The notes under the pieces are model-generated. The model had not been told where the DNA came from and made no database searches. It saw nothing but the letters and a program-made list of their open reading frames with translations. The translations under genes were made by a program, and so were the position numbers. From Linnemannia schmuckeri (Eukaryota > Mortierellomycota > Mortierellomycetes > Mortierellales > Mortierellaceae), in contig JANATG010000005.1 of assembly GCA_029449235.1 (NCBI GenBank), forward strand, positions 2,830,243 through 2,894,242: DNA of 64,000 nt. The letters run 5' to 3'. Below, in pieces: positions 33,601 through 45,944 of the stretch; position 1 is the stretch's first letter; each line of letters begins with the position of its first letter.

Positions 33601-36404
33601 GCTCATAGCCACCAAACAGATAGATGCTAAGATGAAGAAGCAATTACACTAGTAAGAAACATACAAAATGTCATCGTAAATAAATCCAGATTAAACGTCT
33701 AGCTTGATCCGTACCAACTCATTTCTTCGATAGAGATAATCGCGATCGAATGGTCCTCGGCAATGGATATGACGCTTCTTTTCACGCGCGAGTTGACGTC
33801 GTCTGGTACTTGCAGAAAATGGGTTACGGGTCTACTGTGGTTATTGAAACAGGCTACTTCTGTGCTCGCCCTATCGAAAAGAAAATAGCTCTAGTAAGCA
33901 CGATTGAAAGCAGACCTTATATACAAGGGTAGATGCTTCGTGTAAATAATGGACGCTTACTCAATGTTCCATATCCGCGCAGAGCAGTCTTTGCCTCCAC
34001 TAAGAATGAACGACCGATCCATCAAATCATCCGTTGTAAAAATGCTCGAAATTGGTCCGATGTGGCCTTTGAGCACCGTTGTTTCCTTTGAATGCTCATT
34101 GGCAAAACCAGATCCCAGACCAAGTAAAGCCTCGTCCACAGGACAGACCCGAATATCGCCGCTGTCTATTGCGACCGTTCATCAAAATATTAAACTCAGT
34201 TAGCACTTTCCAAAGTGAGATATGGCATCACAGAGGCGGCTAAAAACAGTGTACTTGATAGTATTACCGTGCCCTAACGCGACAAGGGTGTCATTCAACA
34301 TCGTAGAGAACGTGACTGGAGGCGATGCCAAAGACTTGAGTGGGTGCCACTGTACCAAAGCGCCATGAACATTATTGACTGCTTGGGCATGAGTGAGGCG
34401 AGTTATGTTTAGCTTTGTAATCATTAGGCAGTTGTTGTATGTGCCACACAAATTCAATAATCGTTGCTCACGATCCTACCTTTCCCATGGGGCTGATCAG
34501 TGTTGAATCCAAGTAAATTGGCACTGGAGCAGTGAAGCCCTTGGAGCGTGTTCTGAAGGTTGAGAAAATAGTGTGAATCAGCGTTGCTGAACACCATCAC
34601 GCTAGGTGGATAATCGGAAGGAGGTCTCCAGTTGGTAACTATGAAGAAAATATTCGCTGTTAAACATCCCCGACTTTTTAATGCGGAATGCACTGAAACA
34701 CACAACATTAGAAGAGCCCACACCATCATACCTGCAGCTGTGGCTCCAACGCTCGACTCGCCGCTTGGAATTTCGTATCTTGGCTCCATTGCCGAGCGCT
34801 CGAGAACATCGACCTTGGGGTGGCTATTGCGTTGTTGCAGCTCGGCAAGGGAGTAGTAGAAGACGTGCCCTGACTGGCTTGCGATACTGATGTGAGTACT
34901 TGAGATGCATTGCGAGGTAACAAAGTGTATCATAAGCACAAATTTCAGCCAAAAAAAGCAGCGTTACCTGTGTCCAAATGATAATGTCCTTTGAGCAAAC
35001 AAATTCCGCACCGGCCAATGCTTCTCCTTCAGGACATGGGACCACATAGCATGCTCTCTTCTGAGGTTGCAAACAAACAATCTAGCAGAATAAGGATTGA
35101 AAGGTATGTTAGTGGGCACGGCCAGCAAAAGTCAAGAGTGCATAGTACGTGATGCCGATGGCACTCTTAATTATACCTGAGCACTGCTCCGTGTGACTAA
35201 AGCCGCCCAAGAAGAGTCTTGACGGCAAGCAACCAAGGATACTATACTGTCGTTTGTTTTCGAGCATATTTCAAAGACCTTGGACTTTACTACCGCGAGA
35301 CTGGCAGTGTCAAAGATCCATAACGACAGCTTGCAATCCGCCGACACTGAGAGAATTCTGCTTTGATGCTGGTCTATTAAAGAGAATCGTTTGTATTAGA
35401 TAATTCTAGTGTCGCCGCAAATACTGATCAAGATCACCAGGTAACAAATACGCAGACTTTCTAGTATGGGTCAAAGAACAATGAACAAATACCATCACCA
35501 GGCAGCGCTGTACAGTAGACCCAGTCCTGATGACCGCCCCAGACACGGACCACTTCCAACGATGTCGAATCCAGGATGCAGGCTTCGTTTGACAGGCCTG
35601 CACAGAGAATGAATTTTGGTCCAGAAACGGTCTACAAAATAAACATCGATATGATCAGATGAGTTAATCGGATTCAGTGATACTCACAGGCATCGTCGTC
35701 GGGATATGTCACGCCAGGTTCAACGCCTCCTTTTGCACACCTTTTCGACTGTGCTGATGACCCCCAGATATGTTGGGACACCGATGAATGCGAGCGGGTT
35801 TGACTGTAAACATCGACCATCGACCAGATTCCACTTCTTCACTTCCCTAAAAACAAATCCAAGTCGCAGAAAATGAGGCGAGATTAGCAAGTACCGTCGG
35901 TCCATTGGCGCCTTTTTACACCTAGCAATACAAGCTGTTCTACATTTTAGCCCATTCATCCGAATGTACCCGTCTTCAGAGGCACTTATGAGAATCCACT
36001 CGCATGTTGACTTGGTATCACCCTCAACGTGCATGGATTGAAGAGCTGTGATTCGAGAGCTGTGGCCGACAAGCAGTGTGCAGGGCTCTAGCTGTGAGAC
36101 GATAGAAAGTGTAACAATAATGCGCGGTTACAAATCGTTTATTCTTATTCCAGGTGTGCTCGATAATAGACAGCACTCTATCAAGACGCAGAGGGGTTTG
36201 ACTCGTTACCGAGACGATGTCCATAGGTGGACCTGCAACGGACAAGGCATCAGTCGGACCGCAGGTTGCCCTGAAGACCCAAATAAGACCTTCCTCGAGG
36301 CCGGCGACGACGTAGCCCTCGCATGCGAGGGTGGCGGATATAGTTGCGGTGGGTGTGCTCTGGCTCCAAAAGGCGATGGGGATGGAGAGCGAGGCCGATG
36401 CCAT
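30678..36404 (-). CDS. WDR7: WDR7/rabconnectin-3-beta-like WD40 protein (V-ATPase regulator)
   Basis: Twenty-two coding exons (high to low): 36210-36404, 35970-36091, 35741-35846, 35493-35631, 35177-35373, 34968-35081, 34732-34873, 34480-34638, 34268-34378, 33961-34165, 33715-33834, 33518-33626, 33351-33430, 33143-33216, 32683-33052, 32515-32572, 32311-32425, 32128-32226, 31937-32042, 31501-31837, 30882-31398, 30678-30778, totalling 1,191 residues. WD40 units occur at both ends with a helical middle. Landmarks: ILISASEDGEVKKWNLVDGR, FVWQMQTGHLDRIVKGETA and, near the C-terminus, LAVGTAEGAIVVYDL then GKTIVSCSVKEGSVRFWQ. In animals WDR7 pairs with DMXL proteins to bring V1 and Vo together and acidify endosomes; budding yeast has the DMXL partner Rav1 but not this subunit. 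Two introns start with GC rather than GT (after 33518 and 31501). The 35741 donor (GTGTGC) and several acceptors are my least certain joins. Confidence 0.88.
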
Positions 36405-36765
36405 GTGCGTACTTGTGGTTTGTTGCGTGTTCGTGTTGCTGAATGAAAAAAAGAAGTATCTGGCTCAGAGCGTGTAAGACTGTGACACGATCTTCGCGCA
36501 GACAAGAGACTTCCACGTCACAAAATTCAGCCCTGCCTGGGTGAGACTCAGGCTGCGAGGGAAAGTAAGGAACACATAGCTCTCTCCTTCTCTCTCTCAC
36601 TCTATCCCCCTTGCTGCCTTCCTTCGTCCTCTACGTTTACATCATCATTAACCCACCCATACACTGCCAACATCTTTCGACACACTTCCACCCAGCAACA
36701 CATCCTCAACGACAGGAGCATACATCACATTAAGCAACAGGACCTAGAGTCTCAACTTTTCAAGG
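36405..36765. promoter_or_regulatory. Divergent promoter shared by WDR7 and MON2
   Basis: 361 bp separate the two start codons. A TCTC-rich tract lies near 36582-36605 and the MON2 leader is CA-rich. No TATA box was obvious. Confidence 0.5.
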
Positions 36766-39700
36766 ATGAGCATCGCAGCCTATCTCCAGACAGAGCTCGT
36801 CGCGTTATCGAACGAAGCCAGAAGGAAATATCCTGAAATCAAGGAGGTAAGCCAGCTGTCACCAGAATGACTCCACATGTAAACAGCATTGCCCACTTGA
36901 CTCGGCTGACAAGGCTGTGATAGACCCGGGACGTGAACCAGTGCACTGAACAATTGTTGCATACCTCTGCCCTCAAATAGGCTGCTGAACGTGTCATTGC
37001 ATTATTAAGGCATCCAGGACAAGGCCCATCCAACCTTGCTGCAGGTAAATAGTTCTGCTACCTTGTCAACCAAGGGCAAACGACTTGTTATACACCCATC
37101 ATCCCATCCATTGATGACTTACCCGAGACTATCACCCGTGTTCCATTATAGTGCTCAGTCAAAACCAGGATGTCTTAAAGCCTTTTTTGCTTGCTTGCGA
37201 CACAAAGAACGTCAAGCTAGTGACAATCTCCATAGGATGTCTTCGGGAGCTGATATCACACAAAGCCATGCCTGAGGTAATTTTGTTTGTGTATTAGAAA
37301 CGTAACACTTGCTCATGATCCAACAAGGAAGAAGCACTCACACACAACCGTATGTACGAAAATACAAATAGGGCTCAATCGAGGTTGTCCTAAAGACGCT
37401 TAACGACATCATGTCGCATGGAGTAGAGATTCAACTGAAAATCCTTCAGACCATCTTACCTCTTCTCACAAACTACAATGTTCATGCAGAGTCGCTTGCT
37501 GAGGTATATAATATACAGTTGAATTTGGACTGGAGACTTGAGCACTTGTTTGATGGAGACGTAATACATGAGAAACTCAATATTTACACATCAACACTGC
37601 ATTATTAGGCCCTACTGCTCTGCTTCCGACTTCAAGACTCACGCGTGGTATTTGTAAACAACACAGCAGCGGCAACTTTGCGACAGTTAGTCATTTACAT
37701 CTTTGAAAAAGTTGGTGACGAGGATATTGCCAAGCAAAAGTCAGGTAACAGGCTACAACTGATAGCGCCCATACTTGAGCTGACAGGGAGGCACCAAATG
37801 CACGCAAAGGAGTAATCTAATATGAGTGTTACCTTCTTTCTTTATTTCTTGCTTTCTATGGCAGTGAGCGAGTCTCAGGCGCAGGCAAAAAGCGAACCCC
37901 AGGATCAGGTGGATTCCACGCAGGAAAATGAAGAGCAGCTGGGACCATGCGCGCTTGACGCGTATCTGCTGTTTCAGGACCTGTGCCTCCTCACTAATTC
38001 TGAGCAAGCCCGTTTCTTAAATCTTGGCAGCATCAGCAGGACGTTTGGTCTTGAGCTGATCGAAAGTGTCTTGACGAACCATTTTCACCTCTTCAAGCAG
38101 GTACGACATTCATTATCATAACAAGCATGACTCTTGAAATCAAGAGCGATAAATTGGAAACAACTACTAAAGATGCCGATATGATATCTAGCACAAGGAG
38201 TTTGCTTCATTGCTTCGTGAACGAGTGTGCCCTCTCATTATCAAGAACTTTTCCGACAAGCACGACTTTCCTCAGACAATGCGCCTTATGCGCGTTGTCT
38301 ATATCCTCATCAAACAGTTCCACGAGATTCTGGTAAGACGCTTTTTATCTCGAAACAATCTCTCTCTTTTGGCCACATCTGTATTATTTCTCTAGTACTA
38401 ATGATGATATTTGATGCAACTCGGTGATGTAGGCCATAGAGTGCGAGATTTTCCTTTCGATGCTTATCAAACTCTTGGAGCCGGAAGGGAACAGCCAGTG
38501 GCAGCGTGTATTGGCCATGGAGATCTTTAGAGGTATTTGCGGAGATAATTCTCTAATGCGACGAATCTACAGGTCCTACGACCAACAAAGCACAAGTACC
38601 GACATATTTGGCGACATGATCATTGCCATCGGACGACTTTCGACCGAGAAACCTCTACTCATCGGTGCCGGGAGCTTTGTACAGGACAACTCTGAGATCT
38701 CCAAGCCATCTCATGTCAGCGAGAGAGACGCCTCAGAGAACAGTGTCGGAGGCTTAAGCGTATCGACTTCAACCATGCGCATCCAATGGTACACACTTAC
38801 TATGCAAACCGGATGATTCTGCATGTATTGAAAAGGAACAAGTGCTAATGCCAATTTTACATTTGATTAATGCATCGTCTGTAGTGTTGATCAACTGGAC
38901 AAAGCAGAGCCTCCACACATTCCAGAGACATACCTGTACTATCTCTCGCTTATATGCATCAATTCCATCGCAGACGGCCTCGCCTCTTACATCTTCCCAA
39001 TCGTCTCACTCTCACTCCACGACCAACAACGGGCGCAGGAACAAAAGGAAGGATCAGATGTAGCAGAGTCGACCCCTCGACCGACTCTCTCGGTCTTTCC
39101 AAACACCAACACATTGGACCTTTCAAAGACGAAGGAAGCGGACGATATCGCACTGGTGACGACCATGGCCGAATCAGCTTGGCCGGGACTATTGGCGGCG
39201 TTCTCTTATTTTCTGGGATCCAATTTGGACGAAGAGCTTTTTCACAATGTGATGCGGGCCTACCAAAACTTTACCAGCGTCTGTGGTGTACTGCAGCTCA
39301 CCATTCCTCGTGATGCGTTCTTGACTTCGCTCTGCAAGAACTGTCTCCCCGTCCCACACGGAGGAGCACCTAGCGGCAACTCTGCCGTACAGGATACATC
39401 TGCTCCGAACATTACCGACAAGAATATGTACTGCCTGCGGATCTTGCTCAACGTGGCTCAGTACCTTGGAGGAACTCTATTCGACAGCTGGTACCTGATC
39501 CTTGAGACCATGCAGCAAGCGGAGCACCTTCTTGGTATCAAATTGCAACGAGGTGGAGCGTCAGGGCAGAAGAAGTTGGCGGGAAACTTTGGAAGCATGA
39601 CGCAGCCTTCGACAAAGTCTCAGTCACCGTTGCAGAATTCGTCAGGTCGGACCAACAACGGCGCTATTGACTATGCAGGACTTGCCTCTGGATCTTCACA

Positions 39701-42700
39701 TCAGGAAGCCGATGTCTTGGCTTTGTTGGCTTCCTTCAAGCAACTCTTTGACTTATCGACACACCTCGACCTCCCGTCTTTCCGTAGCTTTTCTCGTGCT
39801 CTATGCAAACTGGGAGCCGCAGGCAGTGGACTTCCATTTAATGATGGAAAGGGAACAACGACAACACCTTTTGTGAAGAGTCTCCGCCATATCAACGTGA
39901 GTAACAACAGGACATGATATTCACCATTATAAGCAGGATATCGCAGACATATCCTCTGATTGACTCCAATACACGCCACTAATGCTCTTTTTTTTTTTTT
40001 TTTTGCTTGGTAATTTCAAAAGAAATCAGACGACAAGTCGTTTGCCATCGAAAAACTACGATATGTATGCTTGCTTAATGTGGACCGGATTGCCGCAGTT
40101 GACGACGGGTCGACTGTTTGGGATATTTCAGTCGGCTACCTCATTGATACTGCCAATCACCCCACACCTTCTGCCCGCATTCGAATGCAAGCTTGTGATG
40201 CGATTTCCGATATTATTCTTGCCGCCATGGCCCATGCAGAACAGAACTCGATGGCGCGACAGGAGGAGACACAGATGCGGGTCATGAACAATCTGCGGGA
40301 GTTGATTCAAAACCACGGAAATTCTCTAGTCGAGATTCAGCGGATGGGTCTGGAGACACTCAACAAACTGCTCCAGACTTCCGGTCAGTCTTTGTCGTTC
40401 GGTTGGGGCCTTATTTTCGAGATGATCCAGGGATCGATCGGGACAACCAGTAGTAAGGCGCATGTGGAGGATCTATTAGAATCGAGTCCGACGACTGCAT
40501 CCAACGAGACCGGATCCCAGGCGACACCTGCAGGAGCATTGAAGCCTCCAGGTCTTGTCCGCATTGCATTTCCTTGCCTACAGCTCATCTGCACGGACTT
40601 TCTGTCTCTTCTCAACGCAAGCAATCTTCAACTTTGCATCGACACATTGGCGGCTTTCGGTTATCAAACGGAGGACCTCAATATTTCGCTGACCTCTGTT
40701 GGACTTCTCTGGAACATCTCTGACTTCATCCAACAAAGCCTGCGAGACACCTCAAGCAGTCCGGAGGCGTCGGCGGGCGCTAATAGTGGGGAGGACGAGT
40801 CCGTGGAGGCAGATGAAATTACGTTATTGTTTCCCAATCCGGAGCTGTCACGCAAGAACTTGTCAGGACTCTGGATGCTACTTCTCTTCAAGATCTCGAC
40901 ACTTTGCTCCGATACGCGCCCCGAGGTCAGGAATGGAGCTATCCAAACTCTTCTCCGGACGATACATATCAATGCCGCCAGCCTTGACATGGCCGCCTGG
41001 CGCCAGTGCATGTGGAAGATTTTGCTCCCACTCTTGGACGAGGTCAAGACAGCATCATGCAGGAAAGTCGAGGAGTTGCCAGAGCCGGTCAACACAGGAG
41101 CCTTTGTCATGCGTAATGACTCTCCTAGCAAGCAATGGGACGAAACGCACGTATTGCTCTACAACGGACTGGCGGAGGTCTTTCAGCACTTTTTGCTGCA
41201 GCTCATCAGGCTGCATGACTACCTCGAGGCTTGGATTTTCTTGATGGAGCATCTGGAGACGGCAGCGCTGCATTCTTCCCCCGATGTAGCCATTGCTGCT
41301 TTGAAAGGTATTCAGTCGATGATGAGGCCTCCTGCCATCAAGGATGAGGCTACCGGCAAGGGACCCAAGTCTCTCGCTATAGGAGAGAGTGAGTTGAGAC
41401 TGGCAAGGCTCTGGGAGACAGCGTGGTCAATCTGGGAGCGTATTGGCAGTGCCATCGTAGGACGAGATCCAGTCATCGGAGACAAACGGGAGGATTACAA
41501 GTCGTATGGAAGGACCGTTACCAACAACTTTACACAGGAGACGCTCACAGAATACATCAATGTTATGCATCACCTCTACCCTATCATCGCTGACAAATTC
41601 GAGCTCAAGGACTTGCGGGCATTCTTGGATGTCGTTCACCTGGTATTGATCTACGATCGCAGCCCCGTCTACCGACCCGATGTTGACTACCTCTCACCTC
41701 TGCAGCTGTCGATCCACGATGCATTGACGATGCTGAACCTGAGTACCATTCAAGGCGGACCTGCGGTGGTTCTGGAGCAACTCACGAACCAGTTCCTCCT
41801 TGCCTTTGAGGCTCACGGCTCATTTGATCCCAACGCGGACTCTCCTCACCCAGCTACCCTGAAGCCTACCTATATTGCCCTTTGCAAGGCCACCATGACA
41901 AGGATTGTGTTTTTGCTGGACAAGTTTCAACAGGAGAAGGGCATATATGCGGACGGAGTATACGCCAAAGTTTTGAAGGTATTATCACTGCACATGATCG
42001 AGATGTGATGATTATTCGTTGTACTACAACCCTTCCCTGTCGGTCTGACTCTTTTTGGCTCTTGTATCCTTACTTCTAGTCATTTGGAATCGCTATGCGG
42101 CTACGATACAAGTGCCCGCCTTCATTCAAGCATGTGGACGACATTCCTCTTTGGAAAACCGCGACGACAGCCTTCTTAGACTCGATCAAGTATGGTATCT
42201 CTACCATTGAGGCCTTTGAAAAGGGTAAGCAGGCTACCATGCTCGTTCTTTCTAGCATGAGTGCACAGGAGTGCTGCCTCATGTTAACCGCTGAACGTTT
42301 TCTTACGGTATTTGAATAGACATTTCGGATGCCAAGTTTTTGGAAATCTGGCAGGAACTCGTGGTTGTATGTCGTGGAACTATGGCGCCCTCTTTGTAAG
42401 TGCATTGCTTCGTTGGCTTTCGATATGTGCTCCTTGCTTCATGTAAAGATGGTACAGAATAAGACGTTCGCTCTTTAACCCCTTCGATCATCATTGACAT
42501 CCCCAGGCCCATTCCGATCGCCGACATGCCTTTGAAGAGTCAAGCCTTGGATGAGGCATTCGACCTCGTCTTTCTTCACAGCATGAAAACCAAAGTCTTT
42601 GCTAGGATGGGATACCACCGCGTTCCAGCAGAGATCCTTGCAGAGCTCGTGCAGACGCTAGACCTTGCTGCCAACCTTTACATACTTTCGACACCTGCTT

Positions 42701-43585
42701 CTCTCGCTCCATCGCCACCCACACTACCTTTGGCAACAAACGCCAACATCAAGTCGAACTTGATCTCTATCATGGAGAACAGCCAAGCAAAGTCGTCGGA
42801 GCTCAAGAACATCTCATCGTTGTCGGCTTCGACTCTAAACGAGGACGCTCAACTGGATATTATTCAAGGTCTAGGAATTGTTCTCCATTCAACAAGGAAC
42901 ACCATGGTCCCTGTCGGTCGCGAGAGGTTTGCATTTGCCTGTTTGGACATCTTGTTCGATCTTAGTTCAGACGTTTCATCCGACTCTCAGGATCGTCTTG
43001 GCTCAAGTAGAGTCGGCGGCGCCAAGGACACGACCGATTGCGTCAGAACTGCCGACAGCAGCAATGGCTCCACTTCAGCGTATGGTCAGTCTCATACACA
43101 CTCTGAAAAAGAGCTTCGATCCAGAACAGCATTTGCCATTACCCCTGTCCTAGTCGAGCGATGCCGCGCTCTCTTGAATGCCTATTCGGCTGACCAGGCG
43201 TTGCTAGGAAAGTGTCCGTTCCCACGTCTTCGGCATCAGGAGATCTCGCTGGTTTTGCAACGCTTGAACGACCTTCGTCTTGTACCCGGTGCACTGGCAA
43301 GCAGCAACACTCACAGCCAAGATAGCACGCAAGGTAATTGATATATACCGCCGATGTAGCACCATAGGTGTCCTTTTGGGACTTTCTAACACAAGCAACG
43401 GTTTGTTTAATATTGCAATTCTAGATATGATCAAACACGCTATTCTTCAAGGACCAAGCGCGCATTTGTTTTTCCTGTACGAGCCGCTAACGGATGCCAT
43501 GTTCTGTCATGATCCCGAGGTCTTGCTTCTCCTCAAAGCATGTCTCAAGACAGCCGGCCGATCCATTGGTCTTCCTCTGAAATAA
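36766..43585 (+). CDS. MON2: Mon2 homologue (Golgi/endosome Sec7-related scaffold)
   Basis: Exons 36766-36846, 36982-37045, 37152-37276, 37372-37503, 37609-37744, 37865-38100, 38192-38332, 38433-38788, 38885-39896, 40023-41978, 42080-42224, 42320-42395, 42507-43333 and 43425-43585 give 1,815 residues, the size class of fungal Mon2 (yeast 1,636). The N-terminus has the DCB-type helical block with DVLKPFLLACDTKNVKLV, then ALDAYLLFQDLCLLTN as in the HUS region of Sec7/BIG/Mon2 proteins. CVDQLDKAEPPHIPETY is diagnostic for Mon2, and VDRIAAVDDGSTVWDI follows. No catalytic Sec7 domain is present, as expected. Mon2 works with Dop1 and the Neo1/ATP9 flippase on Golgi-endosome membranes and modulates Arl1. 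Introns are short with phase-consistent joins. It ends 668 bp before the candidate small gene. Confidence 0.94.
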
Positions 43586-44253
43586 AAAACGCTTTTTTTT
43601 TACCACCAGTGGATATCATCATCCTCAACACGTCCGCTCTTTCGTCTTTCCACCACTCACTCTTATACTTGTAGAGAGAGGATGACACAGAGCAGCTCTA
43701 TTCTTTCGCTGTTCATTCATTGCTTCCTTCCATCCTTTTTCTTCCTCCTCATCCTCCTCACAGAGACCTATTCACACACACATAGAAACGCGCTCACTCT
43801 TACCCAAACTAGAACATTTCTTTTCCACTTCTCTTTCTTTTTCTCTCTTTCAATTCTAAATCATAGTAAAGTGACCTTCTTTGCCAGCCAAAAAAACGCA
43901 TCCCTTCCCGGCAGACCAACCATCAATTCGGAAGGGCCATCATTGCCAAAAGATACCTACTCGCTCACTCTATCCAACTCATAACTGAGCAGCACACGAA
44001 AACTCCAATATGACATTGTAGCGCAGAACCACTCAATACGCCTTTCTTGCCTCATGCAAATACATCAAACTTTGTTGGGGCACGACAATGGACGCTGTGG
44101 CTAAGAGCGGGTCTTAGCGCGAGGGATTCATTCACAGCGTCTTAAAGGGTAATATTAGAACTGGTATGCAACTGGCAAGGCTAACTTAGGAAAGAACTAA
44201 AAACAACAATAGCCTTTTGATCAACCAGATGATTGTCCTGACTGGAGGACTCT
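43586..44253. other. Intergenic region with a nested-hairpin element
   Basis: CT-rich at 43700-43870. A strong inverted-repeat structure occupies 44091-44141 (see separate entry). No coding gene recognised. Confidence 0.5.
44091..44141 (+). ncRNA. Candidate structured RNA/DNA element: nested perfect hairpins
   Basis: GACGCTGTG (44091-44099) pairs perfectly with CACAGCGTC (44133-44141). Immediately inside, GCTAAGA (44100-44106) pairs perfectly with TCTTAGC (44112-44118) around a 5-nt loop, leaving a 14-nt single-stranded 3' bulge (44119-44132). The two stems would stack coaxially. This could be a structured leader, part of a small RNA, or a palindromic DNA site; I do not recognise a known RNA family. 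Confidence 0.35.
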
Positions 44254-44678
44254 ATGGCTGTCAGCGTCCTCGGAGTCAATTTTGTCCCCGTCGAGCGATC
44301 AGAGCAAGGAGAGCGTGAAGGTATGTTCAATTCAACGTGCATCTCAAGGTGAGAAGGAACTTACTCTAGAGCATTGCTACATTATTTCGCACAACCAGGT
44401 CATCATATTGATCTTGATGGCACCAACCACCCAACCACAGTAGCGCAGCGTCCTGGTACCAGTTTGCTGCCAACGATCGCCTTTTCGGAGTTAGAACCGG
44501 CTTTGACTAAGTAACTCCACGCCACAAAGTTGGATGGTACGAGGCACAGACTACTAAACCGTAAACAGCAGGCAATTCGGATAACACGGCAAAGTCAGCA
44601 GGCCACTCAATTCCGCACCCGTCTCGGTCCCCGACTCAGTCCCAGTACAGGCAACTTTTGCCCAGCGCCCTTCATTGA
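44254..44678 (+). CDS. Candidate small three-exon gene, 77-residue protein, unknown function
   Basis: Reading across splice signals, exons 44254-44320, 44399-44455 and 44569-44678 join in frame to 77 codons plus a stop. Each exon is too short to stand out alone. Support: donors GAAG|GTATGT and CCTG|GTACCA; an acceptor after ACAACCAG; and in the second intron a textbook branch site CTACTAAAC at 44551-44559, ending ten nt before the CAGCAG tandem acceptor (ends 44568 and 44571, both in frame). The protein starts MAVSVLGVNFVPVERSEQ, has no membrane segment and a Ser/Pro/Gln-rich C-terminus. If the second intron is retained, the frame instead ends at 44514 (60 residues). I recognise no family. 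The start codon lies in the loop of a stem (44240-44250 with 44266-44277). Confidence 0.4.
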
Positions 44679-45944
44679 CTCACTTCACCAAACCTTGGTC
44701 GACTCCCAGCCCATAGCCTCTGCAACCATCCAAATTAACACCGTCTCCCTAAGCCGCTAGCTCATCTCTGTGTCAACTTTATTGAGCATTGCAATATTCA
44801 AGGGTCTACGAATCTGCTAATTCATTACTCATTATTCATCCTTCATGTACACAGACTCATTCTAGAACAGAAGCAGCCTGCTCTAGTTACAGGCTGCCCT
44901 GTTGTTGCTCCTCTTGTTGGAGACTTAATTGCTCGCTGTCACTTGCTTTTGCAAATGTCGATTGAATCAGAATGAAGCGTTTCCTTCTCACACTGTCCTT
45001 ATCCCTCCATTATCCTTCTCTAAAACGATCACAAATCCACAATATCAATGCAAGAACAATATCGATAATAGCGAAACACAAGAGCGAAGTAGCGCAACAA
45101 TATAACAAGGCCTGCCGCTCTGTTAATCCTAATCCAAAGTTCGTTCCGTGACCCGTAAATTTATTCTTCCTCAGTGGATGTCATATTGAGTAAGCATCCC
45201 TTCAAAAGATCAACCCCATTGTCTTCTTTCCTCATTCAACTATGCACGCACTGTTATTTCTCTAGCCAACGACCCAAGCCAGCTATATGGTAGCTAAGGA
45301 AAGACACTCGTAGGGTATCAATCCTCGCTTCTTTCAATTGAAACGCCCAGATGTGCATTGCAGAAGCATCTATGGAATCACCAACAACGCCAAGGAATTG
45401 AGCATGCAGATAGCCACTGCCGGACCCTACCTTACAGAATACAAGCAGACGATCACCTTGCAATCTGTTTGATAGTTTTAACACTGACTTCATGCATTTC
45501 CATCACATGTGTGCACCATTCTTTTTTTCTTATCCATATCGGTATACCAGATTACGGGGTACACGTTCTGTAAATTTTTTTTGGCGCATCGGGGTACTTT
45601 AATACTGGTAGCCAAAACCTCATAGTTGAGTGTGGATGAGTTGTAAATGAAAGTGAACTCAAGTGTTGTCTATGTTCTCTTCCTCTCTCCCTCCAAAAAG
45701 ATGCATCTGAAAATGGGGTCAGATGTGGAGGAATAAGCTAAAAAAGTTAAAGTCTATTGCGCTTTGATCTCCGCAAGTCTTGCTTCTGAGATGAGAAGGA
45801 ATCTGAGCAGGCATGGTATCATCAGTGACCAGCCTTTTTCTTTTGTTCAACGTGCCCTTGTTTTTGCTACTGCCTTGTCCTTTGTTGGATATATTATCCA
45901 GCACATATGGTGGAAACAATTGCATTCTCTGCTGACGTCAATAG
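44679..45944. other. Intergenic stretch before the retroelement
   Basis: 1.27 kb with no recognisable gene or repeat. I searched by eye for a long terminal repeat matching the far side of the retroelement and did not find one. Confidence 0.4.

Noticed and set aside
34726..34923. Minus-strand frame reading SSTTPLPSCNN across the WDR7 gene
   Set aside because: Out of frame with the exon that restores the WD40 sequence (SGHVFYYSLAEL); a shadow.
43682..43984. 100-codon plus-strand frame after MON2
   Set aside because: Low-complexity Phe/Leu/Thr/His translation of CT-rich 3' flanking DNA.
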